A stretch of DNA of 13,446 bases from Actinomycetes bacterium (GCA_029778515.1 JAKOQD010000160.1:1-13446), one strand, 5' to 3'. Positions 1 through 6,318 are shown, counted from the first letter of the stretch. Translations and numbers: made by a program. Notes: generated from the sequence alone by a model not told the origin.

Positions 1-95
1 ACCCGGAGTTCGCCGTCATCGACCTGAACCTCGCCCAAGTCGCCGAGGTGCGCCGCCGGCTGCCCGTCCTGGAGCACACGCGGCGCTTCAACTGA
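1..95 (+). CDS. Carbon-nitrogen hydrolase (nitrilase family), 3' end only
   Basis: Only the last 30 codons are in the window, read in the frame beginning at base 3 and ending at TGA 93-95. The tail (VIDLNLAQVAEVRRRLPVL followed by EHTRRFN) has the pattern that closes many nitrilase-superfamily amidases: a beta strand 'VIDLDL', then 'V..VR..LPVL..RR'. These enzymes hydrolyse C-N bonds of amides or nitriles with a Glu-Lys-Cys triad, but none of the catalytic part is visible. The exact substrate therefore cannot be named. The family call rests on this short signature alone; the coding assignment is firmer than the function. Confidence 0.6.
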   Translation, partial: PEFAVIDLNLAQVAEVRRRLPVLEHTRRFN

Positions 96-103
96 GCGTC
101 GTC

Positions 104-128
104 GGGATCTCGACAGGTTCGACGAGCC
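104..128 (-). repeat. Dispersed GTCGAGCCTGTCGAGACC-type repeat, copy 1
   Basis: The bases read, on the minus strand, GGCTCGTCGAACCTGTCGAG followed by ATCCC. This matches the element found again at 2779-2802, 6319-6407 and 9111-9134, and inside dnaX. It sits between the nitrilase stop and the DUF4012 start. Its TCGACA (110-115) is a 5/6 match to a -35 hexamer. Confidence 0.65.
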
Positions 129-140
129 GATGGGTACGCT
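110..140 (+). promoter_or_regulatory. Candidate promoter of the DUF4012 gene
   Basis: The -10 candidate is TACGCT at 135-140. The -35 candidate is TCGACA at 110-115 (spacing 19) or GACAGG at 112-117 (spacing 17). The -10 resembles the TAGGCT boxes seen at 2066 and 3255. This is pattern matching only. The -35 lies inside a dispersed repeat. Confidence 0.35.
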
Positions 141-175
141 GACAGTGTCACGCCACGCTGCAGTCGGGGGAACGC

Positions 176-1987
176 ATGTCGGCCGATGATCTGCCTGCCG
201 AGGTCCTGAACAACGGGCCCCGCCAGCCGGGCGTGGGAATGGCAGTGAGAAAGCGTCGCTGGCCGTGGATCGCACTCACTGCGGTCGTGCTCACCGTCGC
301 CGCCGTGGGCATTTCTGGCTTCCTCGTCTACCAGGACGCCATGCGCGCCCGCGACTCCCTACAGGTAGCCGCGGACGCCCTGCCGCAGGTGGCGACACAG
401 ATCCGCAGCGACCCGCAGCGGGCGGACGCCACCATCGCCCGGGTACAGATGGCCGCCCACAGCGCACTGGAAGCCACCACCGGCCCGCATTGGACCGTCG
501 CCGGCTGGCTGCCCTGGGTCGGCGACAACACCCGCGCGCTGCAGACCGTGACCACGGCCGTCGACCGGATCGCGTCCGGCGTGCTTCCCGAGCTGGCCGC
601 ATCCGTGCAGAGTGTCACGCCCGAACGCCTCGCACCGCAGGACGGCAAGCTCAACCTCGCACCACTGGTCGAGGTGCGCGAGCGCGTAGTGGACGCCGAC
701 CAGATCGTTGGCCAGGCGATCACTGACGTGTCGGGCATTCCCAGCGCCAACCTGATCGACCAGCTCGCGGACGCGGTCGCGCGCCTCCAGCAGGAACTCA
801 CCGACGCCCGCGCACTGACGTCCACCGCGTCCGCCGCGGTTCAGCTGCTGCCCGCGATGCTCGGCGCGGACGGACCCCGCGACTGGCTCCTGCTCGCCCA
901 AAACAATGCTGAGTCGCGCGCCACCGGCGGCATCCCAGGCGCCGCGATTCTGCTGCACGCCGACAACGGCAGGCTCAGCATCGTCAAACAACTCGGGGCC
1001 GGCGATTTCGGGCCTTACCCAGAGCCCATCCTGCCGCTGACCGCCGACGAGAGCCGGCTGTTCGGCGCCGCCCTGGGCCACTACCTGCAGGACGTGAACC
1101 TGACGCCCGACTTTCCACGCAGCGGCCAACTCGTGCGGGCGATCTGGGCGGCGGACGGTGGCGCCAGCGATGTCGCCAACGTGGTCTCGATCGATCCGGT
1201 AGCACTACAGACCATCCTGCGCGCCACCGGGCCGGTCCAATTCACCGACCCCCGGGGCCATGCCATCACCCTCGACGCCGACAACACGGCCAGCTTCCTG
1301 ATGTCTGAGGTCTACCGTAGGTTCGACTCACCCGACGCGCAGGACGCGGTTTTCGCACTTGCTGTGCAGGCAGTGCTTCAGCAGGTGATGTCGGGCGAGG
1401 CGGACGCCGGTGAGCTGCTTGGTGCCGTGACCGAAATCGCCGGTAACGGCCGGCTGCTGGTCTGGTCCGCGGACGCGTCCGAACAGCAGCAGCTGGAGAC
1501 GATCGGCGTCACCGGCGCGCTGCGGGGATCGATCCAAGCCGGCGAAGGCACGAGACCGGTGGTAGGTGTCTTCCTCAATCTGACCACCGCCTCCAAGCTC
1601 GGCTACTACCTCGACCTGAAGGCCACTATCGGCGAAGTCAAGGCGCGTCCGGACGGGTCGCGGGAGTTCGACGTGACTGTGCGGCTGAAGTCCCGACTCA
1701 CCCCTGCGGAGGCTCGACGGCTGCCGTCCCATGTGATTGAAAATGCCCCCAGGGACGGGACCAATCGCGTGAACGTGCTGGTCTATGCGCCCACCGATGG
1801 CACGATCACGCAGCTGAGTACCGCATCGCCGGGCTTCGTGACCACCCACGACGGCCTGCAGGTCAGCGCGCAGACGGTGACGGTTCCGCCTGAAAGCGCG
1901 GCCGAGGTCCGATTCCACATCGTCACCGGTCCCGGTCAGGACGCCGAGCCGTACCTGCGCCAGACACCTGGCGCGCGCAACGCTTGA
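176..1987 (+). CDS. DUF4012 domain-containing membrane-anchored protein
   Basis: This 603-residue protein has a short cytoplasmic N-terminus, a basic patch (KRRWPW) and one membrane segment at about residues 30-52, so most of it is expected outside the membrane. Residues 55-225 look helical (long runs rich in Ala, Gln, Arg and Leu). The DUF4012 core follows, with the hallmark blocks QNNAESRATGG (242-252), GDFGPYPEP (276-284) and DVNLTPDFPRSG (306-317). DUF4012 proteins are common in actinobacteria, sometimes near surface-polysaccharide genes. Their biochemical role is unknown to me, and no catalytic residues can be named. The ATG at 176 is chosen because GGGGG lies just upstream (around 166-170); a second in-frame ATG at 239 would shorten the tail but keep the membrane segment. 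It appears to be transcribed alone or with the next gene 154 bp downstream. Confidence 0.85.
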   Translation: MSADDLPAEVLNNGPRQPGVGMAVRKRRWPWIALTAVVLTVAAVGISGFLVYQDAMRARDSLQVAADALPQVATQIRSDPQRADATIARVQMAAHSALEATTGPHWTVAGWLPWVGDNTRALQTVTTAVDRIASGVLPELAASVQSVTPERLAPQDGKLNLAPLVEVRERVVDADQIVGQAITDVSGIPSANLIDQLADAVARLQQELTDARALTSTASAAVQLLPAMLGADGPRDWLLLAQNNAESRATGGIPGAAILLHADNGRLSIVKQLGAGDFGPYPEPILPLTADESRLFGAALGHYLQDVNLTPDFPRSGQLVRAIWAADGGASDVANVVSIDPVALQTILRATGPVQFTDPRGHAITLDADNTASFLMSEVYRRFDSPDAQDAVFALAVQAVLQQVMSGEADAGELLGAVTEIAGNGRLLVWSADASEQQQLETIGVTGALRGSIQAGEGTRPVVGVFLNLTTASKLGYYLDLKATIGEVKARPDGSREFDVTVRLKSRLTPAEARRLPSHVIENAPRDGTNRVNVLVYAPTDGTITQLSTASPGFVTTHDGLQVSAQTVTVPPESAAEVRFHIVTGPGQDAEPYLRQTPGARNA

Positions 1988-2040
1988 GACACCCTTTCTG
2001 AACCCGCTCTGGGCAAAGAAAAAGACTGCAGATCAATTGC

Positions 2041-2071
2041 TTACTTCGCCACCGAGCCGCGGGTGTAGGCT
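2041..2071 (+). promoter_or_regulatory. Candidate promoter of the LANTG surface-protein gene
   Basis: TAGGCT (2066-2071), preceded by a TG two bases upstream, is a good actinobacterial -10. TTACTT at 2041-2046 is a possible -35 with a long 19-base spacer. The transcript would have a leader of about 65 bases before the ATG at 2142. The same TAGGCT hexamer lies at the expected distance upstream of the SRP RNA, which supports it as a favoured -10 in this genome. Confidence 0.45.
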
Positions 2072-2141
2072 GAAGTCGTCGGCCAGAGTCGGGGGACGTT
2101 GGCCAACGATTTGCAGAGTTCTGAAGCTTGGGGGGAGCACC

Positions 2142-2738
2142 ATGAATCTGCGCGCACTCGGCACATCCATCGCGGCCACAGCACTCGTCTTCGCATTCCC
2201 GGCAGCCGCCTACGCCGAAACTGCGAGCCCGGATCCCGGTCCAGAAACGACCGTGCCGAACTACGAGGCCAGGGAGTACTGCAAGATCACCGCGAACCCG
2301 ACCAGCCTGCAGGCCGGCGGCACTACTCAGATCAGTCTGGTCGACGCTCCGAACGCCGAAACCGACCTGAGCGTGACTTCAGCGGACGCTTCGGTCAAGG
2401 ACAGCGCCATCCAGATCGCCGGCAAGCAGACCGCAGTGAAGAAGGCGGACGCGAACGGCAACGTCTCCTTCTCAGTGACGCTCGCCGAACCGGGTGACTA
2501 TATCCTCGACGCGTCCACGATCACCGGTCAGTTCTGCGGCCTCACCGTCAAGGTTTCGCCCAAGGAAAAGGTCGTGGAGGCTGCTGAGGACGAGGACGAA
2601 GCCCCGGTCGCCAACGCCGCCGCAGCAGCGCTCGCCAACACCGGCGCCACGACGTTGCCCTACGTGGGCGCAGCGGTCGTGCTGCTCGGTGCAGGTGCGG
2701 TGGCAGTGGTCGCGACCCGGCGTCGCCGGAACAGCTGA
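2142..2738 (+). CDS. Secreted cell-wall-anchored protein with LANTG (sortase E type) sorting signal
   Basis: The 198-residue product has a classic Sec signal peptide (hydrophobic residues 5-22, likely cleavage after AYA at 25). A beta-rich domain of about 110 residues follows, with cysteines at 47 and 132 that could form a disulfide. Next come an acidic Ala/Glu/Asp stalk (about 143-163), then LANTG at 164-168, a membrane segment (about 171-191) and an RRRR tail. LAXTG followed by a hydrophobic stretch and a basic tail is the substrate signature of class E sortases in high-GC actinobacteria. No sortase is in the window. The start at ATG 2142 is preferred over an upstream TTG at 2037 because a GGGGGGAG Shine-Dalgarno (about 2130-2136) precedes it and it begins exactly at the signal peptide. 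The folded domain resembles bacterial Ig-like or carboxypeptidase-regulatory-like modules, but I cannot assign a function. Confidence 0.8.
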   Translation: MNLRALGTSIAATALVFAFPAAAYAETASPDPGPETTVPNYEAREYCKITANPTSLQAGGTTQISLVDAPNAETDLSVTSADASVKDSAIQIAGKQTAVKKADANGNVSFSVTLAEPGDYILDASTITGQFCGLTVKVSPKEKVVEAAEDEDEAPVANAAAAALANTGATTLPYVGAAVVLLGAGAVAVVATRRRRNS

Positions 2739-2778
2739 GCCGAGCCAGAAACGTCCGGCTGGTCGCCACGCCCATCCG

Positions 2779-2802
2779 GCGGGTCGAACCTGTCGAGATC
2801 AC
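2779..2802 (+). repeat. Dispersed GTCGAGCCTGTCGAGACC-type repeat, copy 2
   Basis: GGCGGGTCGAACCTGTCGAG followed by ATCA matches the window-wide element. GGCTGGTCGCCACGCCC at 2757-2773 just upstream looks like a degraded second copy. The repeat overlaps the apparent start region of the CAP lipoprotein and would supply its first signal-peptide codons. Confidence 0.65.
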
Positions 2803-3257
2803 TGCTCGTAGTCCTGTTGCTCCTGGCCGGCTGCACCGCGCCCCCGTCCAGCCCTTCGTCAACGAGCCCTGCGGATCTTGACCCAGCAGAGTACGCCTAC
2901 GCCATCACCACCGAGACGAATCGGGTGCGCGCAGACCGCGGGCTGGCCGAACTCGCGACGTCCGCTTGTGCAACTGAGCAAGCACTGAAGCGCGCGCAGG
3001 CCCTGGTCGGCAAGGAGCTCGAACACGCCGACCTGAAGCCGGTGATCAGCGCGTGCGCGCCCCCGTCCGGCCTGGCTGCGGAGAACCTCAGCCGGGCTGC
3101 GGCAGCGCCCGCAGACGTGGTCAGCGCCTGGCTGGGCTCCCCGGGCCACGCGAACAACCTCCTCAGCCCGGACCTGACCCAGCTCGGTGTGGGCTGCGTC
3201 CGCGCTGTCGACGAACCGAATCCGCAGCTGCTGTGTGCACAGGTATTCCTCGGGTAG
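2790..3257 (+). CDS. CAP/SCP-domain lipoprotein (start uncertain)
   Basis: The protein is a small secreted CAP-superfamily (SCP/PR-1-like) domain behind a lipoprotein signal. The reading frame shows a hydrophobic run ending in LLLLAGC, a lipobox whose Cys would be lipidated, then a Ser/Pro-rich linker. CAP features follow: NRVRADRGLAEL, a His (HADL), AENL, W..SPGHANNLL and GVGC. The bacterial family function is poorly defined. No ATG or GTG precedes the signal peptide in frame after the upstream stop at 2736-2738, and the first TTG (2817) would leave only five residues before the lipobox Cys. A CTG at 2790, six bases after GGCGGG, would give a normal 14-residue signal (MSRSLLVVLLLLAG, then C) and a 155-residue product. 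I place the start there with low certainty; the domain call is strong. The N-terminal codons come from a dispersed repeat. The stop TAG lies inside the -10 box of the next gene. Confidence 0.72.
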   Translation: MSRSLLVVLLLLAGCTAPPSSPSSTSPADLDPAEYAYAITTETNRVRADRGLAELATSACATEQALKRAQALVGKELEHADLKPVISACAPPSGLAAENLSRAAAAPADVVSAWLGSPGHANNLLSPDLTQLGVGCVRAVDEPNPQLLCAQVFLG

Positions 3258-3260
3258 GCT
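3255..3260 (+). promoter_or_regulatory. -10 box of the SRP RNA promoter
   Basis: TAGGCT at 3255-3260 lies seven bases before the predicted 5' end of the SRP RNA (about 3267), the correct distance for a -10 element. It contains the TAG stop codon of the CAP gene. No convincing -35 is visible 17 bases upstream. Confidence 0.5.
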
Positions 3261-3266
3261 TACCCT

Positions 3267-3356
3267 TGGTTCCCCGCGCGGCGGTACCTCGCCCAACTCC
3301 CCCAGGGTCGGAAGACAGCAAGGGTAAGTGAGCTCTTCCGGGTGCGCGGGGGCCGC
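3267..3356 (+). ncRNA. ffs: Small signal recognition particle RNA (4.5S type)
   Basis: This is the RNA scaffold that binds Ffh and the SRP receptor FtsY to target membrane proteins co-translationally. The conserved apical hairpin is clear: GTC-GGAA-GAC (3307-3316) with the GGAA tetraloop at 3310-3313, flanked by CCAGG on the 5' side and AGCAAGGGTAAG on the 3' side, which form the Ffh-binding asymmetric loop. The outer stem pairs CCCCGCGC (3272-3279) with GCGCGGGG (3344-3351). The length is about 90 nt, as expected for the short bacterial form without an Alu domain. Its position immediately upstream of dnaX is the familiar actinobacterial arrangement. The ends are estimated from the stem and the -10 box; I see no T-rich terminator. 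Confidence 0.93.
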
Positions 3357-3360
3357 TTCC

Positions 3361-3394
3361 AATTCCGGGGCCGTCTCAATTCCAGGGCCGTTCA
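3361..3394 (+). repeat. 17-bp tandem repeat in the dnaX leader
   Basis: AATTCCGGGGCCGTCTC (3361-3377) is followed directly by AATTCCAGGGCCGTTCA (3378-3394), 13/17 identical. A further AATTCCGGCCCGG lies at 3411-3423. They lie between the SRP RNA and the chosen dnaX start. No function is evident. Confidence 0.55.
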
Positions 3395-3462
3395 ACTCCA
3401 TGGTCGCTGCGAATTCCGGCCCGGCAGAAGTTCTGTCACTGGCACCCCGTAAGGTTCAACCC

Positions 3463-5934
3463 GTGGACGAGCGTGACGATGACCTGTTCGAAGAAGAGCC
3501 GCTGGAACTCTTCGAGCAGGACGGTCCTGACCTGTTCGGCGGGTTCGACGAACCCGTGGCCGACAAGGCAGACGAGCCTGGCGTCGAGGACCTCCCCACC
3601 GAAGAGCCTCCGGTCGAAGACCTGCCGCTGAACGCCGGCAGCCAGCCGGTAGAGGTGGGCCCGCATCGCCGCTCTGAGGAAGAGGTCACCGCTTCATTGA
3701 TGGAGGTGGTCGACGCCTTGCGCCAGCCGTCCCAGGCGGTGTCGCGTCCGGACACTCCGCTGGCGCTGTACCGCCGCTATCGTCCGGACACCTTCGCGGA
3801 CGTGATCGGCCAGGAGCACGTCACCGAGCCGCTGCAGCGAGCACTGGTCAACAACCGGGTGAATCACGCCTATCTGTTCTCCGGTCCGCGCGGGTGTGGC
3901 AAGACCACCAGCGCCCGTATTCTGGCGCGCGCGCTGAACTGTGCCGAAGGGCCGACGCCGGTGCCGTGCGGCAAGTGCCAGTCCTGCCGCGATCTGGCCA
4001 GGGGCGGACCGGGCAGTATTGACGTGATCGAGATCGACGCCGCATCGCACGGCGGTGTGGACGATGCCCGCGACCTGCGCGAACGGGCGTTCTTCGCACC
4101 GGTCCACAGCCGCTACAAGATCTACATCATCGACGAGGCCCACATGGTCACGCCGCAGGGTTTCAACGCCCTGCTCAAGGTGGTGGAGGAGCCGCCGCCA
4201 CACGTCCGCTTCGTTTTTGCGACGACCGAGCCCGACAAGGTGCTGGGCACGATCCGTTCGCGGACGCACCACTACCCGTTCCGGCTGGTGCCGCCGAAGA
4301 CGCTGTCGGCCTATCTGGCCACGCTGTGTGAGGCCGAGGGCATCGCGGTCGAGCCGGCAGTGCTGCCGCTGGTGGTACGCGCCGGCGCCGGTTCGGTGCG
4401 CGACTCCCTGTCGGTGCTTGACCAATTGCTCGGCGGCGCCGGCGAGGACGGGGTCAGCTACCCGCAGGCCACCGCGCTGCTGGGCTACACCCCGGACGCG
4501 CTGCTCGACGAGATCATGGACGCGTTCGCGGCCGGCGACTCTCGCGGCGTCTTCGCTGCCGTCGACAAGGTGATCGAGGTGGGTCAGGATCCACGTCGCT
4601 TCGCCGAGGACCTGCTGCGCCGCCTGCGTGACCTGATCATCGTGGCCGCGGTGCCGGAGGCGCTGTCCAGCGGCCTGGTGGACGTCGCTGCCGACCAGGG
4701 CGAGCGCCTGCACATTCAGGCCAACGCGATGGGCGCCGGCGAGCTCACCCGGGCCGCAGAGGTGATCGCGGTCGGGCTCACCGAAATGCGCGGCACCACC
4801 GCCCCGCGATTGCACCTGGAACTGATGTGCGCCCGCGTCCTGCTGCCCGGGGCTGACGTCGACGGCCGCGGCCTGCACGCCCGCCTGGACCGCCTGGAGC
4901 GCCGCCTGAGCATGGGCACGGTCCCGGAAGAGCCGGCATCAAGGAGAGCGCCGGACGCAGGGTCTCGGCAAGCTCGACCAGCCGAGGAATCACAACCGGC
5001 CCGTGAGGAGCCGGCGAGAACCGAGCCGGCGTCACGAAGCGCCGTCCTGGGGAGCCCGGCCAGCGACGAGCCGGGCGTCACGAAGGGCGCCGCCGCCGCT
5101 CCGGCACCCGCCGTCATCCCGGCACCCTCCGTCATCCCGGCACCCTCCGTCATCCCGGCACCCGCCGTCATCCCGGCGAAGGCCGGGATCCCCAAGCGCG
5201 ACGAGCCGGTCGATACCCCGCCTTGGATCGACGCCGAAATGGTCCCCGTGGAGCCTCGCGAACCTGCGAGCGAGGCATCACGAAGCGCCGTCCTGAGGAG
5301 CCCGGCCAGCGACGAGCCGGGCGTCACGAAGGAGGCCGCCGACGCTGGGTATCTACCGGCTCGACCAGCCGAGTCAGCTCGACCAGCCGAGACTCCGGGC
5401 GCCCTGGGCACCACCGACGTCCGCAGGTTCTGGCCGCAGATCCTTGACAACGTGAAGAATCGCCGTCGCTTCACCTGGATCTTGCTCAGCCAGAACGCGC
5501 AGGTCGTCGAGGTGCGCGAGGGGGTCCTGACCCTCGGCCTGAACAACGCCGGCGCGCGCGAAGGCTTCGCCCGCGGCGGCAACGCGGACGTGCTGCGCGA
5601 GGCGATCCTCGAAGTTCTCGGCGCAGCCCTGCACATCGATCCGATCGTGGACGCCAACGCGACCCCGTCCCCGGCGAGCAGCCCCGCCCGTGAAGCCGCG
5701 CCGGGCCCGAGCGTTCCGCCGAGTTCACCGGCCAGCCCACCCCGTTCGGCAGCCGCCGAGGCCGCGCGCGCGAACCTGCGTCCGACCCGGAGCGCGGCCG
5801 CGATCGCGGCCGAGGATCCGGAACCGGAGCCGAACCGCGACGACGAGGTGGTCGATGAGTCGAGCACGTCCTCGTCGGAGGATCTACTGATGAAACATCT
5901 CGGCGCCGAGCTGGTGGCTGAGGACGAGAACTGA
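3463..5934 (+). CDS. dnaX: DNA polymerase III subunit gamma/tau
   Basis: This is the clamp-loader ATPase that opens the beta clamp and tethers the replicative polymerases. From GTG 3463 it is 823 residues. An acidic N-terminal extension of about 95 residues has three DLF/ELF motifs. The AAA+ module then starts at LALYRRYRPDTFADVIGQ. Walker A is GPRGCGKTT (141-149). The zinc cysteines are C160, C169, C172 and C175. Walker B is IIDEAH (222-227), the arginine-finger region is IRSRT (about 264-268), and sensor 2 is GSVRDSLS (310-317). A disordered Pro/Ala-rich linker (about 490-645) is packed with dispersed repeats. The C-terminal tau region begins near VRRFWPQILDNVK and ends in LLMKHLGAELVAEDEN, as in actinobacterial tau. 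GTG 3463 is chosen because AAGG lies 8 bases upstream; an in-frame GTG at 3328 would lie inside the SRP RNA, and ATG 3400, ATG 3700 and GTG 3739 are alternatives. I see no A-rich slippery site for a gamma form. Confidence 0.9.
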   Translation: MDERDDDLFEEEPLELFEQDGPDLFGGFDEPVADKADEPGVEDLPTEEPPVEDLPLNAGSQPVEVGPHRRSEEEVTASLMEVVDALRQPSQAVSRPDTPLALYRRYRPDTFADVIGQEHVTEPLQRALVNNRVNHAYLFSGPRGCGKTTSARILARALNCAEGPTPVPCGKCQSCRDLARGGPGSIDVIEIDAASHGGVDDARDLRERAFFAPVHSRYKIYIIDEAHMVTPQGFNALLKVVEEPPPHVRFVFATTEPDKVLGTIRSRTHHYPFRLVPPKTLSAYLATLCEAEGIAVEPAVLPLVVRAGAGSVRDSLSVLDQLLGGAGEDGVSYPQATALLGYTPDALLDEIMDAFAAGDSRGVFAAVDKVIEVGQDPRRFAEDLLRRLRDLIIVAAVPEALSSGLVDVAADQGERLHIQANAMGAGELTRAAEVIAVGLTEMRGTTAPRLHLELMCARVLLPGADVDGRGLHARLDRLERRLSMGTVPEEPASRRAPDAGSRQARPAEESQPAREEPARTEPASRSAVLGSPASDEPGVTKGAAAAPAPAVIPAPSVIPAPSVIPAPAVIPAKAGIPKRDEPVDTPPWIDAEMVPVEPREPASEASRSAVLRSPASDEPGVTKEAADAGYLPARPAESARPAETPGALGTTDVRRFWPQILDNVKNRRRFTWILLSQNAQVVEVREGVLTLGLNNAGAREGFARGGNADVLREAILEVLGAALHIDPIVDANATPSPASSPAREAAPGPSVPPSSPASPPRSAAAEAARANLRPTRSAAAIAAEDPEPEPNRDDEVVDESSTSSSEDLLMKHLGAELVAEDEN
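4961..4986 (-). repeat. Dispersed repeat copy 3, inside the dnaX linker
   Basis: GGTCTCGGCAAGCTCGACCA followed by GCCGAG is the minus-strand form of the element GGCTGGTCGAGCTTGTCGAGACC with one mismatch in the core. It is read in frame as GSRQARPAE within DnaX. Flanking text (AGGAGAGCGCCGGACGCA) is unlike the conserved parts of dnaX. Confidence 0.6.
5004..5039. repeat. Degenerate copy of the 55-bp dnaX-linker repeat
   Basis: This stretch reads TGAGGAGCCGGCGAGAACCG then AGCCGGCGTCACGAAG. It aligns, with small gaps, to the 3' two-thirds of the two near-identical 55-bp copies at 5032-5086 and 5278-5332. It abuts the first of them, suggesting a tandem array. Confidence 0.4.
5032..5086. repeat. 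55-bp repeat, copy A, in frame in dnaX
   Basis: The sequence begins TCACGAAGCGCCGTCCTG and ends GGGCGTCACGAAGG. It is 54/55 identical to 5278-5332. It begins and ends with TCACGAAG, contains inverted GCCCGGC/GAGCCGGGC pairing, and encodes SRSAVLGSPASDEPGVTKG. Elements of this TCACGAAG...CCTGAGGAG style occur as dispersed intergenic repeats in many high-GC genomes, as far as I recall. Confidence 0.75.
5111..5193. repeat. 18-bp tandem array ending in a GTCATCCCGGC palindrome
   Basis: Three 18-bp units (CCGTCATCCCGGCACCCT, the third ending in G) at 5111-5164 are followed by a full palindromic unit. In that unit ATCCCGGC (5170-5177) and GCCGGGAT (5182-5189) form an 8-bp hairpin with loop GAAG. 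The array encodes VIPAPS, VIPAPS, VIPAPA and then VIPAKAGIP. The last unit is the common dispersed 'GTCATCCCGGCGAAGGCCGGGATCC' palindrome, often seen mis-annotated as VIPAKAGI peptides; the first three look like an amplified half-unit. Confidence 0.8.
5278..5332. repeat. 55-bp repeat, copy B, in frame in dnaX
   Basis: This is the second near-identical copy (a single G-to-A change relative to 5032-5086). It encodes SRSAVLRSPASDEPGVTKE in the same frame. It is preceded by GCCTCGC (5253-5259 region) and GCGAGGC (about 5270-5276), a 7-bp inverted repeat. Confidence 0.75.
5359..5390 (-). repeat. Dispersed repeat copy 4, tandem pair in the dnaX linker
   Basis: GCTCGACCAGCCGA occurs at 5359-5372 and again at 5377-5390, an 18-base period read in frame as ARPAES-ARPAET. 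It is the minus-strand left half of the dispersed GGCTGGTCGAGC element. Confidence 0.6.
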
Positions 5935-5981
5935 ACCGAGGGCGCGGCTGGCACGCCGGCGTCAGAGATGGAGGAGACACC

Positions 5982-6293
5982 ATGTTCGACCCGAGTGGGT
6001 TCGACCTGCAGGGACTGCTCTCGCAGGCCCAGGCCATGCAGGACCAGCTTGAGGCCGCCCAGGCCGAGCTCGCCAACCGGCGGGTGACTGGCAGCGCCGG
6101 CGGCGACCTCGTCGAGGCGACCCTCACCGGCACCGGGGAACTGGTCGGCCTGGTGATCAAGCCCGAGGCCTGCGATCCGGATGACACCGAGACGCTGGCC
6201 GACCTGATCGTGGCCGCGGTCCGGGACGCCAACCACCAGGCAATGGCGCTTGCACAAGCGGCGATGCCGCCGATGCCCGAGCTCGACCTGTAA
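5982..6293 (+). CDS. ebfC: YbaB/EbfC family nucleoid-associated protein
   Basis: The 103-residue length is typical of the family. These proteins form dimers that bind DNA and help compact the nucleoid, and the gene is almost always found between dnaX and recR, as here. Visible features are the N-terminal amphipathic helix (LLSQAQAMQDQLEAAQAEL, about 12-31), the central strand block GSAGGDLVEATLTGTGELV with the conserved glycines, and IKPEACDPDDTETLADLIVAA followed by the C-terminal helix. ATG 5982 is preceded by GGAGGAG (5970-5976), a strong Shine-Dalgarno. The 47-bp gap from dnaX suggests co-transcription; the larger, repeat-filled gap to recR may weaken that link. Confidence 0.93.
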   Translation: MFDPSGFDLQGLLSQAQAMQDQLEAAQAELANRRVTGSAGGDLVEATLTGTGELVGLVIKPEACDPDDTETLADLIVAAVRDANHQAMALAQAAMPPMPELDL

Positions 6294-6318
6294 TCACTCA
6301 CCGGCTGGCCGAGCCATT

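Noticed and set aside
3328..3462. Extending dnaX upstream to GTG 3328
   Set aside because: This start lies inside the SRP RNA, and the added residues have no DnaX character.
5111..5193. CRISPR-like array
   Set aside because: Units are 18 bp with no unique spacers, lie in frame in dnaX, and derive from a palindromic dispersed repeat; no cas genes.
3463..5934. Programmed frameshift producing a gamma form of DnaX
   Set aside because: I see no A-AAA-AAG-like slippery site followed by a stem in this gene.
4716..6257. Long minus-strand open frame (513 codons) opposite dnaX/ebfC
   Set aside because: It is a GC-bias shadow; it includes GIPAFAGMT-type peptides that are the reverse reading of the palindromic repeats, and it crosses two well-supported genes.
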